Assembly (NCBI GenBank): GCA_016786615.1
Contig: JAEUVX010000011.1
Span: 285,483 to 349,482 of the forward strand
DNA length: 64,000 nt
Direction of reading: 5' to 3'
Origin: Flavipsychrobacter sp.
GTDB lineage: Bacteria > Bacteroidota > Bacteroidia > Chitinophagales > Chitinophagaceae
Both the position numbers and the translations under genes were made by a program. Below the pieces are notes generated by a model. That model did not search any database. It saw only the letters and a list, made by a program, of their open reading frames with translations, and was not told the origin of the DNA. Positions 1 to 9,310 of the stretch are shown here, piece after piece (position 1 is the first letter of the stretch; each line of letters begins with the position of its first letter).

Positions 1-3000
1 TGTAGGTTGTATTGCGATAGGGCCATCAGAAACATTGCGAACGAGTGTTTCATTCATAATCTTATTAAGGTCTGTACGGAACGTGAAGTTTGATGGCAAC
101 AGATTTACGTTAAAATCTTTAATAAGTGACCACCATTTAGACCTTGACCTGATTACATTTTTAAACGGTTCAATAGATTTCGACCTGATATTGTAGGTAT
201 AACCCAAACCTATTTTATGATTCAATAATTCATCTGATTCGATGATTGGATTTCTTTTGAATTGACGATTATACGCGTAACTAACATCAAAGTTTTTGAT
301 GCTCCACGGCATTGTTTGTGCAGTTTGTTTATCGGGGTTGCCCAATACTCGCACGTTTGAGAAATTGACACTCGTAATGGAAGTATAGTCTTGTGCTACT
401 TTACGCATAGAATCGCGCTGTGCACCATCTCTTGCAGAGTTCAGTTTATCTTTATACTTCACATCCAGATCATAAGGATCGTATTGCGGATTGCTTATAT
501 TTTCAGAGTAACCAACAAATACCGGCAATTGTACACCCCATTTGCGCGGCATCACCTTACCCATATTCAGATTGGTAGATGCATTATACTGGTAGAAATT
601 ATCCCTGAAACGCTGGTTCAGCTTCTGGTCTATGTTACCATAGCCTACAGTGTGCATTGTACCCCCAAGGTTTACCGAACCTAAATCTGCAAGCTGTATC
701 GATACCTTGCCCGAGGCTGCATAACCAGGTGTTTCATTCAAACCTGTCATACGCAGTTCATTAAACCATACTTCACCGCATTTCGGCATACCATCATCTG
801 CCGGGGAGTTATTGCCTTTTTTAGGATTAGTAACACCCAATAACATAGTTTTGGCATCGCCAAGGTTAGGGTTACCTATTACAGTTATGTAATTACCTTT
901 TTCATTTATTACCTGATAAGGTATGAATGCCGGGATGCCTTTAGCATTCCTTTCTGTTTTTGCTTTTACAAGGTCATCTAATATTAAATCAAGCTTATTG
1001 GCTTCAGGCCATACATCTTCCGCTGTGGTAGAGCCGGGCAATGTTATCTTCAACGGCACCTGATATTCATAATAGTTATTTGTAAAGTCACTACCTATAC
1101 GGATGATGGCTCGTACATCTCCATCTTTTAACGGCTGTTGCCCTACTCGCGACTCAGCGTGCATAAACATACGCAGCCCCTTGAACTGGCGCATATCAAC
1201 ACCTACTTCTTTAAATACTGCCCTTGTATCGCCGTCTTTCAGGTTACAAACCTGTACTGACAACGCCTGTTCGTTCAGTTGAATATTTTGTCCTGTACCA
1301 ACATTTGCCTGCTGACGCTGTACACCCGATGGTATTACGTAAGGTACCGGCTGACGGTCACTGTTTTCTTCAAGGCTTACAGATGCTACTGCAAAATCTA
1401 CAGAGTTCTGATCATCTTCAGGGATATTTTCTCCCGGGTTTTGTAAAGAGAACATATACCTGCGCCAGTTGTTACGGCCCAGTTCCAATCTTGCGAAACG
1501 GAATATCACACTATCCTGAAAACCATTCAGGAACATACGCATAAAACGTATCGCCCTGAAATCGGAGATATTGCCTGCTTTGGCAGAATATTCGCGGATA
1601 GGAACTTTAAACTGATACCATGTTTCCCTGCCAATGCTACCATTAGGCAGCTTTACATCACTCTCTTGTTTGTTTACAAGATAGTTGGAACCAATCTGCA
1701 TGTTAGGCGTAAAGTCGATACGATACTGATAATAATCTTCTGCTACGTTCAGGGTATTATCACGGTTTATATCTTCAGACTCCGGTACAGTAGTACCTGC
1801 ATTTGAAAAACCCGAACTTCCGTCGTTTACCGGAGAGTTACCATGCGGGTTATTGAATTTCTTGTACCGCTCCAGCACAGGTGTATTATTACTTTCATAA
1901 TCCCTGTCTCTGAAATATTTGTAATCATCGCCCGAAGGGTCTGAATTTGCACTCTGTACGTATGCAGGATTTGCAGTAACAGTACTTGCAACACTCGACA
2001 AGTATTGTGCGAAAAATCCTTTTTCTTCTTCATTATCCAAACCATCATAACCAACATCCTGCACTGCGCGTGCCTGCAAATCATTATCGAATGCACGGGT
2101 TATTTGCTGTGTAAGCTGTGGTGCATAACCCCATACCGACTTATATAGTTTAACAGGGTCTTTAGGATAAGGAATACCGTTTTCAAAGAAACGTCTTGAG
2201 TCACGCAATACATCTTCCGAAACATTACCCAGATTGATGTATAAAGAACCACCTTGTGCGCCGGGATTATTTATGAACGGGTCCATAACCCAAAACTCAA
2301 TAAACTCAACATTCGACTGTTCAAAATCACTATTATCAACAGCCCTCATGATACCGCCCCATTTTTCACGCGGGTTTTTGAACTTACCATCTGCATCAAT
2401 TGCTGAAGCTGATGCATCAAAATTATACGGGCCACGCTCTTTAGGATAGAATGCAAGGTCTAATGTTGAAAGTGCTCCCTGCAATACGGTTGTATTTCTT
2501 TGTTTGAAAACATCCGTTTGCTGTACCAACCTTATATAGTGCTGATTGGGGTCTTTCTTTACATAATCAGGTACTCCTGTATTGGGTTCTACAAGGGTTG
2601 GCTCAAGGAAATACCATGCTAACCTCGCCCTGTTTCTACCATAGCTCAGCTTATCTACATCACCCGCTTCCGGGAAGAGTATTTTACCGTTTTTATCTAA
2701 TGCCCCATTTGGCGTACTTGCTAAAGACCACGCATTGGCAGGAAACTTTAAATCGTATGAACTGCGTGTACCTTCAAAATCATCTATATATACACTACCC
2801 TCAGGGTCTAATACATTAATTTGTTTTGAGTGGCCGGGGAACAAACCCGCTACCTCACCGGATACGCTTATTAATGAAGGAGCTGTTGTAGAATATAATG
2901 GCAACTTATCTAAAGCTCTTGTAAGTCCCGGAGCCTCTGCCTGGTAGTTTGCATCAATTCCTACTACAGTATTTTTTATCGGGTCTTCGCCAAAAGTTGT

Positions 3001-5283
3001 TTTTTGTGTGAACGGGCGCTCTGTAAGGCGCATATAAGTACCACCGATAGTGGTACTCTTATTCAGGAAATAATCGAAGCGGGCCCCTAAAAAGTTTTGT
3101 TGTTGAAAGCCGAATGTTGCATTGTCTTCATACTGTACATTGATGGGAATACCGGAATTGAGAATACCGGAGTTCAATATCTTTAACCTGCCCAATCCGT
3201 AATCTATCTGATAATCTACGTTTTCAACCAATCGCTGGCCACCTGCACTTACAGCTACCGAGCCTTGCGGTATATTGAAGCCCCCAAGGAATATTTCGGA
3301 AGATGACGACGATTTATAAGACCCTTTTATTACATACCTGTTGTTTTGCTGAAACTGGCGTGCAATTGTTTTAGTTGAATCATAAAGAATATTATAGAGA
3401 TATTTTTTTTCGAGTTGCGATGAATTACCTATTGCGGGTTTTAAATCACGTCCGAAAGGTTGCAGCACCGGGAAAATAATTCTACCCTGCTGCGTATTGA
3501 TTGTTATACCTTCAACAAAGTCGAATATACCATCAGGAGCAGGGTCATTTTGATTATTCAGCCTGTCAAGGTTCATGATAGTAATCAAGGGTTCACCTGC
3601 CCTTGCACCTTCGGGAATGTATCTTTTTTCGCCGCCACCCGGGTCTTGATACAGTACATTCAGCCTGAACTCTTCTTTTGAAACGCCTAAACCACCTAGC
3701 GCATACACGTTTTTCATCATCAGGTTCCAGATAGGTAATGTTGGCGCATTCGATGTTCCTTTCAACATTTTCAGGAACATGATACGCTGATCCGAAACAG
3801 TACTGTTCTGATTAGGTAACGGCGGTAAATCCTCAGCAAACTCACCCACCTGATACACTTTACCATTGTATGTATAACGGTATGCCACCGCTAATATATC
3901 ATCAGGGTTTAACTGTGTATTCAATGACAAATAACCCAACTGCGGATTAAATGAATATTCAGAAGGATTCAACCTTCTTGCTGTTATTTCATTATAGTCA
4001 AGCCCGGTAGATAGGCCGATACCGCTCATAGCACCCGGTGCGCCGATAGTAGTACGTGCAGCAGGATTTTGCTGCAATTGTGCATACAAGCTATTTGCAT
4101 AGTTATCAGGCAAACCAAAAGGTATCGGCTTAGCAGCGGGTAATAAAAATTGCTGATACGGATTGTTTTCACCCAAATCCATAAAGCCATACACATTACG
4201 CACACCTTCTACAGCACCGTTCCTGTTTGTAACCCAAACTTCTATCTTATTGATTGTTGCCTGAGAATTGATAATCGGGAAATTCTGCAGTGCTTTATTA
4301 TAGTTGTTGTAGAAATACTGTGATAACAAGAAGTGCCTGTTTTCCTCATAATCATCTGCCTTGATAGAAAACTGCTGTGTTTGCGCTCCGCCTTGTATTG
4401 TAAGGCTTTGGCGCTTTGACCTTTGCTGCGATACTACACCTGTAACCCACAGTTTACCAAACTGCAATTGTGTTTTAAGGCCGAATAATGATTGCACACC
4501 ACTGATTAAGGAACTGCGGAGCGGGAAGCTGATATTACCTGCTTCTATTTTTTTGATGATTTCGTCTTCCTTACCTGTGTACTCCAGACGTTGTATATTC
4601 TGATAATCGAAAGTAGCTTTTGTATTGTTGCTGATGTTCAGCTTCAGCTTATCGCCCACTGTTGCCAGCAGGTTGATGTTCATCTGCAAATCAAAATCGA
4701 ATATGCCGTATTTCTGTGCGCGTTGTGGCAGTGTAGGGTTTTTGATATTCTGCCAGTTTCCACCAAATGTCACATCAACATTACCCTGCGGACGAACAGA
4801 GATTGCATCACCACCGAAAATCCTGTTGAACAGGCCTTCGCGGTACATAGTTGGCAATTGCGGTTTTGTATTGAATAATGAAAGGGCATCCATCCTGCGT
4901 TTCCAGTACGCTTCTTCATCCTTCTGCCCTTGATACTTCACGTACTCATCAAAAGTCATGAAGGTTGGGTTTCTCATGTACCTGTCTCCCAGTTTTTCAT
5001 TGAAGTAATAACTGTTATCGTCAGGATTGTACTCAACCGATTTTTTAATATTGGCAGGGTCTTTCAGGTCGATGCTCGACGGTGTTTTATCTGATGGATT
5101 GCCTGTATGGTCGTAAACGGGGAATTTGAGGCTGGTATCTCTTGCAGGTTTCGATGTATCTGCCGGTTCGGGTTCCTCATAATCCAGGTCAATGGCATAT
5201 CCGCGTGCGGCTGCATTCGCTATTGCAACCACAAGCGTTATAAAAATCAATAATTTGTATCCAAAATTTGTTTTCCGCTTCAA
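1..5283 (-). CDS. sprA: T9SS outer-membrane translocon protein SprA (partial, C-terminus beyond window)
   Basis: SprA (Sov) is the giant outer-membrane beta-barrel through which type IX secretion substrates leave the cell; it is also needed for gliding in motile Bacteroidota. Reading leftward from 5283 the frame opens with a hydrophobic signal peptide and I find no stop in the stretches I translated down to base 1 (1761 codons; the family is roughly 2300-2500 residues, so the C-terminal part is missing). Near residue 130 the family signature is visible: LPTMYREGLFNRIFGG, then a RPQGNVDVTFGG segment and a KLKLNISNNTKATFDYQ segment. A later block has EEFRLNVLYQDPGGG and FVEGITINTQQGRIIFPV, also typical. 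The likely start is TTG at 5283, since no ATG or GTG lies between the ruvA stop and the signal peptide; AAAGGA is positioned about 8 nt upstream. It follows ruvA by 19 nt, the usual ruvA-sprA order in the phylum. Confidence 0.93.
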   Translation of the reverse strand, partial: MKRKTNFGYKLLIFITLVVAIANAAARGYAIDLDYEEPEPADTSKPARDTSLKFPVYDHTGNPSDKTPSSIDLKDPANIKKSVEYNPDDNSYYFNEKLGDRYMRNPTFMTFDEYVKYQGQKDEEAYWKRRMDALSLFNTKPQLPTMYREGLFNRIFGGDAISVRPQGNVDVTFGGNWQNIKNPTLPQRAQKYGIFDFDLQMNINLLATVGDKLKLNISNNTKATFDYQNIQRLEYTGKEDEIIKKIEAGNISFPLRSSLISGVQSLFGLKTQLQFGKLWVTGVVSQQRSKRQSLTIQGGAQTQQFSIKADDYEENRHFLLSQYFYNNYNKALQNFPIINSQATINKIEVWVTNRNGAVEGVRNVYGFMDLGENNPYQQFLLPAAKPIPFGLPDNYANSLYAQLQQNPAARTTIGAPGAMSGIGLSTGLDYNEITARRLNPSEYSFNPQLGYLSLNTQLNPDDILAVAYRYTYNGKVYQVGEFAEDLPPLPNQNSTVSDQRIMFLKMLKGTSNAPTLPIWNLMMKNVYALGGLGVSKEEFRLNVLYQDPGGGEKRYIPEGARAGEPLITIMNLDRLNNQNDPAPDGIFDFVEGITINTQQGRIIFPVLQPFGRDLKPAIGNSSQLEKKYLYNILYDSTKTIARQFQQNNRYVIKGSYKSSSSSEIFLGGFNIPQGSVAVSAGGQRLVENVDYQIDYGLGRLKILNSGILNSGIPINVQYEDNATFGFQQQNFLGARFDYFLNKSTTIGGTYMRLTERPFTQKTTFGEDPIKNTVVGIDANYQAEAPGLTRALDKLPLYSTTAPSLISVSGEVAGLFPGHSKQINVLDPEGSVYIDDFEGTRSSYDLKFPANAWSLASTPNGALDKNGKILFPEAGDVDKLSYGRNRARLAWYFLEPTLVEPNTGVPDYVKKDPNQHYIRLVQQTDVFKQRNTTVLQGALSTLDLAFYPKERGPYNFDASASAIDADGKFKNPREKWGGIMRAVDNSDFEQSNVEFIEFWVMDPFINNPGAQGGSLYINLGNVSEDVLRDSRRFFENGIPYPKDPVKLYKSVWGYAPQLTQQITRAFDNDLQARAVQDVGYDGLDNEEEKGFFAQYLSSVASTVTANPAYVQSANSDPSGDDYKYFRDRDYESNNTPVLERYKKFNNPHGNSPVNDGSSGFSNAGTTVPESEDINRDNTLNVAEDYYQYRIDFTPNMQIGSNYLVNKQESDVKLPNGSIGRETWYQFKVPIREYSAKAGNISDFRAIRFMRMFLNGFQDSVIFRFARLELGRNNWRRYMFSLQNPGENIPEDDQNSVDFAVASVSLEENSDRQPVPYVIPSGVQRQQANVGTGQNIQLNEQALSVQVCNLKDGDTRAVFKEVGVDMRQFKGLRMFMHAESRVGQQPLKDGDVRAIIRIGSDFTNNYYEYQVPLKITLPGSTTAEDVWPEANKLDLILDDLVKAKTERNAKGIPAFIPYQVINEKGNYITVIGNPNLGDAKTMLLGVTNPKKGNNSPADDGMPKCGEVWFNELRMTGLNETPGYAASGKVSIQLADLGSVNLGGTMHTVGYGNIDQKLNQRFRDNFYQYNASTNLNMGKVMPRKWGVQLPVFVGYSENISNPQYDPYDLDVKYKDKLNSARDGAQRDSMRKVAQDYTSITSVNFSNVRVLGNPDKQTAQTMPWSIKNFDVSYAYNRQFKRNPIIESDELLNHKIGLGYTYNIRSKSIEPFKNVIRSRSKWWSLIKDFNVNLLPSNFTFRTDLNKIMNETLVRNVSDGPIAIQPT

Positions 5284-5302
5284 ACTACCAATTCCTTTAG
5301 GG

Positions 5303-5881
5303 TTATAGCACTTTAAGAGCCTGTTTTATCAGCTCCTCAACTGTCAGAGAGCCCGTATTTTTAATTTTCTTTAGGGCAGCCTCTGCAACAGGCTTGCCAA
5401 TACCCAGATTTATCAATGCAAATAACGCATCTTCCTCTGCAGTATTGTGTGCCGACGCAGGTAAAGTTGCAGTATTTTTTTCTATTTGCAGCTTGCCTTT
5501 CAGCTCCAGTATGATACGTTGCGCCGTTTTGGCACCTATACCTTTTACTTTCTCCAGGCTCTTACTGTCTTCTGTGGCTATTACATGTCCTAATTCGGCA
5601 GGTGTGAGTGAGGATAATATGATTCTGGCAGTGGTAGCCCCAACCCCGTTAATACCTAATAATTGCCTGAATGTGGAGCGTTCTGTTTCATCAGCAAAGC
5701 CATACATTACCCATGCATCTTCCCGCACTTGTATGTGAGTGTATAACCTGCATTTTTCAAGCTGCTGAATTTTGTCATATGTCTGTAAAGTAATATTTAC
5801 TTCATAGCCAACACCGTTGACCGCAACATGCAACAGCGATGGCGTTTTGTACACAATTTCTCCTTCTATAAACGCATACAT
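5303..5881 (-). CDS. ruvA: Holliday junction branch migration protein RuvA
   Basis: RuvA binds four-way DNA junctions as a tetramer and loads the RuvB motor during recombinational repair. The 192-residue product has the family length. The N-terminal OB fold starts MYAFIEGEIVYKTPS, and two helix-hairpin-helix motifs follow in the middle domain (LLGINGVGATTARII near residue 75 and VKGIGAKTAQRIILELKGKL near residue 112). The C-terminal domain that contacts RuvB ends EELIKQALKVL. It lies 19 nt upstream of sprA on the same strand; this coupling is recurrent in Bacteroidota although the functions are unrelated, so co-transcription is likely. Confidence 0.97.
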   Translation of the reverse strand: MYAFIEGEIVYKTPSLLHVAVNGVGYEVNITLQTYDKIQQLEKCRLYTHIQVREDAWVMYGFADETERSTFRQLLGINGVGATTARIILSSLTPAELGHVIATEDSKSLEKVKGIGAKTAQRIILELKGKLQIEKNTATLPASAHNTAEEDALFALINLGIGKPVAEAALKKIKNTGSLTVEELIKQALKVL

Positions 5882-5931
5882 CTTTCAGAAATATTATTCG
5901 GGGGTAGTAAATGGATATGTTTTTGAAAAAA

Positions 5932-5960
5932 CAGAGCGGTATGATACACACACCGCTCTG
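5932..5960 (-). terminator. Intrinsic terminator after the barrel gene at 5985-6956
   Basis: A 9-bp stem (CAGAGCGGT with ACCGCTCTG) is followed on the minus strand by a run of T (5925-5931). It sits between the barrel gene stop and ruvA, so it should end the barrel transcript and separate it from ruvA-sprA. Confidence 0.8.
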
Positions 5961-5984
5961 GAATTTATTAATCGTAAAATAATA

Positions 5985-6956
5985 TTAGAACCACCAAGGT
6001 ATCTTGTTGCTGTTGAATTTATAAATCAGCATCAGCGATACAGTAGAATAGCTATCCCTGTTTTCCTTATTACCTCTTTGCGTCCATGCTTCTTGTTTAG
6101 CACCTTGCTGTATTGCCCAAGATTTGTCGTACATCTCTTTAGCAACCGCTGCTTTTTCAGGAGTCAGGTACCTATCAAGATATTCGCCGGTAACATAGCT
6201 GCTGCTTACATTATCCAACCTGTCGGTTGTTGTAAAGCGGTACAGGTATTCTATACCCCAAGACATTTTATCATTGATATCAAACCTTAAACCCAAGCCT
6301 GCCGGTACGCATACCTGCCAGAATTTAGGCGTTACAGCACTACCTATATTTTCCGGAGAAAGCCCTTCACCTTCCAGATGCAAGTCTCCTACATATACCC
6401 ATTTTTCGGCACGTGTATTACGATCTATGAAAGTGCTGAACGGACGGTAATGAAACACACCAACACCTGCAGTCAGGTAAGGTTGCCAACGACGTTTTGC
6501 TGCACCCGATTCCGAATTGCTGCGGAAAGGGAATAACTCAATCTGGAAACTACCTTCCCAGATATTGGCTTTAACATCCTGATTGCGCAGATAACGCTGG
6601 AAAGCATCAGCCTCTACAGAAGATGCTGTTTTTGCTTTCTTTTCATTCCAGGCATCTGTAGCATATAGCGTACCGTAGTTTACTCCCAAACGTGCTGCCA
6701 GCATAGGATGCGCGGTAAAGCGACCAAACAGGCCACCCATAAACATCGGCTTTTCAAAATATTTGCCGTTTGTGTAATGGTCTACTACGCTTAACGTACC
6801 TACATCACCCCAAAGGTCAGTCATACCGAAGTTGATACCCATCGAAAATCCGGGGTGCTCAACATACTCTCTTGGTATTGCAGGTTGTGCATTTACCGAA
6901 AGTGTGGCAGCGCTAACGCATAAGGCAAAAAGGCTACGGACAATTTTTTTCCGCAT
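5985..6956 (-). CDS. Outer-membrane beta-barrel family protein
   Basis: The 323-residue product begins with a signal peptide (MRKKIVRSLFALCVSAATLSVNAQ, 24 residues, with A-x-A-type cleavage near VNAQ). It then runs as alternating short amphipathic strands rich in Tyr, Phe and Gly (for example FSMGINFGMTDLWGDVGTL and RFDINDKMSWGIEYLYRF) and ends in an aromatic residue (PWWF), typical of outer-membrane barrels. The region AKRRWQPYLTAGVGVFHYRPF resembles the periplasm-to-barrel transitions of the OMP_b-brl family. A dedicated terminator follows. The substrate or role cannot be read from the sequence; a structural or porin-like role is inferred only. Confidence 0.75.
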   Translation of the reverse strand: MRKKIVRSLFALCVSAATLSVNAQPAIPREYVEHPGFSMGINFGMTDLWGDVGTLSVVDHYTNGKYFEKPMFMGGLFGRFTAHPMLAARLGVNYGTLYATDAWNEKKAKTASSVEADAFQRYLRNQDVKANIWEGSFQIELFPFRSNSESGAAKRRWQPYLTAGVGVFHYRPFSTFIDRNTRAEKWVYVGDLHLEGEGLSPENIGSAVTPKFWQVCVPAGLGLRFDINDKMSWGIEYLYRFTTTDRLDNVSSSYVTGEYLDRYLTPEKAAVAKEMYDKSWAIQQGAKQEAWTQRGNKENRDSYSTVSLMLIYKFNSNKIPWWF

Positions 6957-6989
6957 TTTACTCTGGTTTTAGCGATGAAGATAATAAAA

Positions 6990-7769
6990 TTATTTTCCTT
7001 TAAAAATAGCTTTTCTTTTTTCTAAGAATGCACCGGTACCTTCTTTCATGTCTTCGGTACTGAAACATTCGCCGAAACGCTTGATTTCATTGGCAAATCC
7101 GGCAGTTTCGCCCTTAGCTGCATCATTCACACAAGCTATAACTTTTGCTATGGCAACAGGTGCTTTTGTATGAATTTTTTGTAATATCTCCTTAGTTTTA
7201 GCTAAAAGTTCAGCCAAAGGTGCAACATGATTAACTAAACCTAATGCTTTTGCTTCTTCAGCACCTATCATATCGGCTGTCATCATCAGCTCCATAGATT
7301 TGCCTTTGCCTATCAATTGTGTAAGGCGTTGTGTACCGCCATAACCCGGTATCAGGCCGAGGTTTACTTCAGGCTGGCCGAATTTTGCATTTTCGCTCGC
7401 CAAACGGAAATGGCAAGACATTGCCAGCTCACAACCGCCACCCAATGCAAAACCATTTACAGCAGCAACTATAGGCTTAGGGCTGTTTTCTATTTTATCG
7501 AAAACATTGTCCTGTCCTTTTTTAGCCAAAGCCGAGCCACCTGCAGCATCCAGGCTTGTAAACTCTGTAATATCCGCACCTGCTACAAATGCTTTTTCGC
7601 CTGCACCTGTAAGGATTGCGCTTTTTATATCAGGGTTGCTGTACACTTCGTCCAGTACTTTGCCTAATTCTTCAATTACGTCTTTGTTCAAAGCGTTCAG
7701 TTTGTCAGGACGGTTGATAGTAATAACCAATGTGCCGTCTTGCAGGTCTGTCAATAATGTTTGGTACAT
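6990..7769 (-). CDS. Enoyl-CoA hydratase/isomerase family protein
   Basis: This is a crotonase-superfamily enzyme of 259 residues, expected to add water to trans-2-enoyl-CoA in fatty-acid or amino-acid breakdown. The oxyanion-hole segments are clear: EKAFVAGADITEF near residue 60 and NGFALGGGCELAMSCHF near residue 105. The two glutamates used in hydratases are both present (Glu in GGGCELAM and Glu in FGQPEVNLGLIPGYGGTQRL). It lies 39 nt downstream of a B12-binding mutase subunit on the same strand, which suggests a short-chain acyl-CoA catabolic operon. The true substrate (crotonyl-CoA, methacrylyl-CoA or others) is not determinable from motifs. Confidence 0.92.
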   Translation of the reverse strand: MYQTLLTDLQDGTLVITINRPDKLNALNKDVIEELGKVLDEVYSNPDIKSAILTGAGEKAFVAGADITEFTSLDAAGGSALAKKGQDNVFDKIENSPKPIVAAVNGFALGGGCELAMSCHFRLASENAKFGQPEVNLGLIPGYGGTQRLTQLIGKGKSMELMMTADMIGAEEAKALGLVNHVAPLAELLAKTKEILQKIHTKAPVAIAKVIACVNDAAKGETAGFANEIKRFGECFSTEDMKEGTGAFLEKRKAIFKGK

Positions 7770-7808
7770 AAAATAATGTGCTGAAAAGTTTAAATCTGTC
7801 TTCGTTTA

Positions 7809-8234
7809 TTAGAAAAGTTCGGCGCGGTGTTCTTTCACCCAGCCTGTTATATAATCTGCGATTTCCTGTGTAGGCGCTCCGGGAGCAAAAAGCTTGCCCA
7901 CACCTATTGAATTGAGGTTTTGCATATCCTCTTCGGGGATGATGCCGCCACCTGTCAGCAATACGTTTTCCAGTCCGTTTGCTTTCATCAAATCCATCAC
8001 TTTCGGGAAAACGGTATTGTGTGCGCCACTGAGGATGCTGATGCCGATAGCATCTACGTCTTCCTGCAATGCAGTATTGACAACCATTTCGGGGGTTTGG
8101 CGCAAGCCCGTGTATATCACTTCCATACCTGCATCGCGCAGTGCGGTTGCTATTACTTTCGCGCCTCGGTCGTGGCCATCAAGGCCCACTTTGGCTACCA
8201 ATACACGTACCGGACGCTTCAAACTATCTGTCAT
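7809..8234 (-). CDS. Stand-alone cobalamin-binding subunit, methylmalonyl-CoA mutase C-terminal type
   Basis: The 141-residue protein is a single B12-binding Rossmann domain. It has the lower-ligand motif DGHDRG (Asp-x-His-x-x-Gly) near residue 19, then [14 protein letters not shown] and [13 protein letters not shown], which line the nucleotide-tail pocket. These match the C-terminal domain of methylmalonyl-CoA-type mutases. In this family the domain can be a separate small subunit that pairs with a catalytic TIM-barrel chain; no such chain lies in the window. The enoyl-CoA hydratase follows at 39 nt. The specific mutase (methylmalonyl-, isobutyryl- or ethylmalonyl-type) is unresolved. Confidence 0.9.
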   Translation of the reverse strand: MTDSLKRPVRVLVAKVGLDGHDRGAKVIATALRDAGMEVIYTGLRQTPEMVVNTALQEDVDAIGISILSGAHNTVFPKVMDLMKANGLENVLLTGGGIIPEEDMQNLNSIGVGKLFAPGAPTQEIADYITGWVKEHRAELF

Positions 8235-8355
8235 ATTCCAATTAAAAAGCGGGTAAAAGTAATAAATGGCGGGGATTTTACTATGTTCTTTTTCGGTTAA
8301 GAGGTATGGATGGCTTGGCGCGAGTTTTTTGCTGCGCTCTTTGCCTGCGCTTCCT

Positions 8356-8383
8356 TTACTTTCTTTTGCGGAAAAGAAAGTAA
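8356..8383. repeat. Perfect 12-bp-stem palindrome, REP-like
   Basis: The left arm TTACTTTCTTTT and right arm AAAAGAAAGTAA are exact inverse complements around a GCGG loop. It sits in the 240-base gap between the B12-binding gene and the HEPN gene. It has no T-run characteristic of a terminator in either direction beyond its own arms. From memory, similar pyrimidine-arm palindromes recur between genes in Bacteroidota genomes, so a dispersed REP-like repeat is the best reading. The rest of 8235-8474 shows no gene. Confidence 0.65.
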
Positions 8384-8474
8384 CAAAGAAAGCCGCCGGG
8401 AATTAAAGACTGCCTAATTCCCGGTTGCCTCTCCGATATGCTTTTGTGCTACTGTACTGCCAAGCTCAGGAATG

Positions 8475-9224
8475 CTATTTATCATTTTTCAAATGCCACT
8501 TCTTATATACCTCATTTTGGAAAGTATCAATATCATTAATTGCTTGCGACATTGTATCTAATAGTTCAATACAAAAATCAAAATAAACTTTGTTGTGCGA
8601 CACATCTATAATCTCAATCTTTATATCGCTTGTGCTCATGAAAGAAATTGGTAAATATTGCAACCTATCTAGGTGTGCAAATCTATTTCTGAGCATCCAA
8701 ACAGTATCGATTGATTTAATAGTTTTAGACGTTTTGTCAAACGGTATATCAAATAGCTTTGCAGCATTTTGCATTTTTTTTGCCCATAACTCTCCTTCAG
8801 AAAATTTTGCACTAATCTGTTTAATATACTTCTTTCTTAAATCTTCTATAGAGTCAAAGTCAACTATATCAAATTTTCTGATTTCAGTATCTTTTATGTC
8901 CAGTGCTCTTTTAAATAGGTTTTTATCTTGTAATTTCCATTCAATTAAATCAATCAAAAAATATTCAGTTGCAGATGTAAAATTTAATATACAATTAGAT
9001 ATTGCATTTAATCTTGTTTCCTGAAGAAGATATTTTTTTTCATTCTTCGCTCTTTCAAGTATGCCTTCAATAGCCTTATAAAATGGTGCATTACTATTTT
9101 TGAATATTTCATCAAGTTCTGATGCAGTATCTCTAAGCTTTTCATCAGAATCCATACAATTTAAAAGCAATCCAAGCCTTGTAATGCTAAAGGATGATAA
9201 GAGTCTTGCGTACGCTGCGAACAT
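8475..9224 (-). CDS. Putative HEPN-domain protein
   Basis: This 249-residue, mostly helical protein lacks a signal peptide or membrane segment. Near its C-terminal half it carries RNRFAH (Arg179, Asn180, His184), matching the R-x4-6-H signature of HEPN ribonuclease domains, in which a polar residue follows the Arg. A flanking helix (LNFTSATEYFLIDLIEWKL, residues 80-98) resembles the first long HEPN helix. HEPN proteins are commonly toxins or RNases in defence and toxin-antitoxin systems, but some are only scaffolds. The gene is visibly richer in A and T than its neighbours and stands alone, with a REP-like palindrome downstream, which suggests acquisition by transfer. No antitoxin-like partner is adjacent. 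Function is inferred from one motif. Confidence 0.55.
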   Translation of the reverse strand: MFAAYARLLSSFSITRLGLLLNCMDSDEKLRDTASELDEIFKNSNAPFYKAIEGILERAKNEKKYLLQETRLNAISNCILNFTSATEYFLIDLIEWKLQDKNLFKRALDIKDTEIRKFDIVDFDSIEDLRKKYIKQISAKFSEGELWAKKMQNAAKLFDIPFDKTSKTIKSIDTVWMLRNRFAHLDRLQYLPISFMSTSDIKIEIIDVSHNKVYFDFCIELLDTMSQAINDIDTFQNEVYKKWHLKNDK

Positions 9225-9295
9225 AACTTTTTATTTTACTTTTTAATCTAATCCTAACTAAAACAATATAACGAAATTATAAATACTCTTTCAAC

Positions 9296-9303
9296 TATCT
9301 TTG
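9296..9303 (+). promoter_or_regulatory. Promoter -7 element for glnS
   Basis: TATCTTTG matches the Bacteroidota -7 consensus TAnnTTTG. It ends 7 bases before the glnS ATG, so transcription should begin at or just before the start codon (leaderless or nearly so). A clear -33 TTTG is not visible. Confidence 0.55.
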
Positions 9304-9310
9304 CAGCCTT

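Noticed and set aside
391-4933. Several plus-strand frames of 70-106 codons across the sprA region
   Set aside because: All are antisense or out-of-frame to sprA and have no family features.
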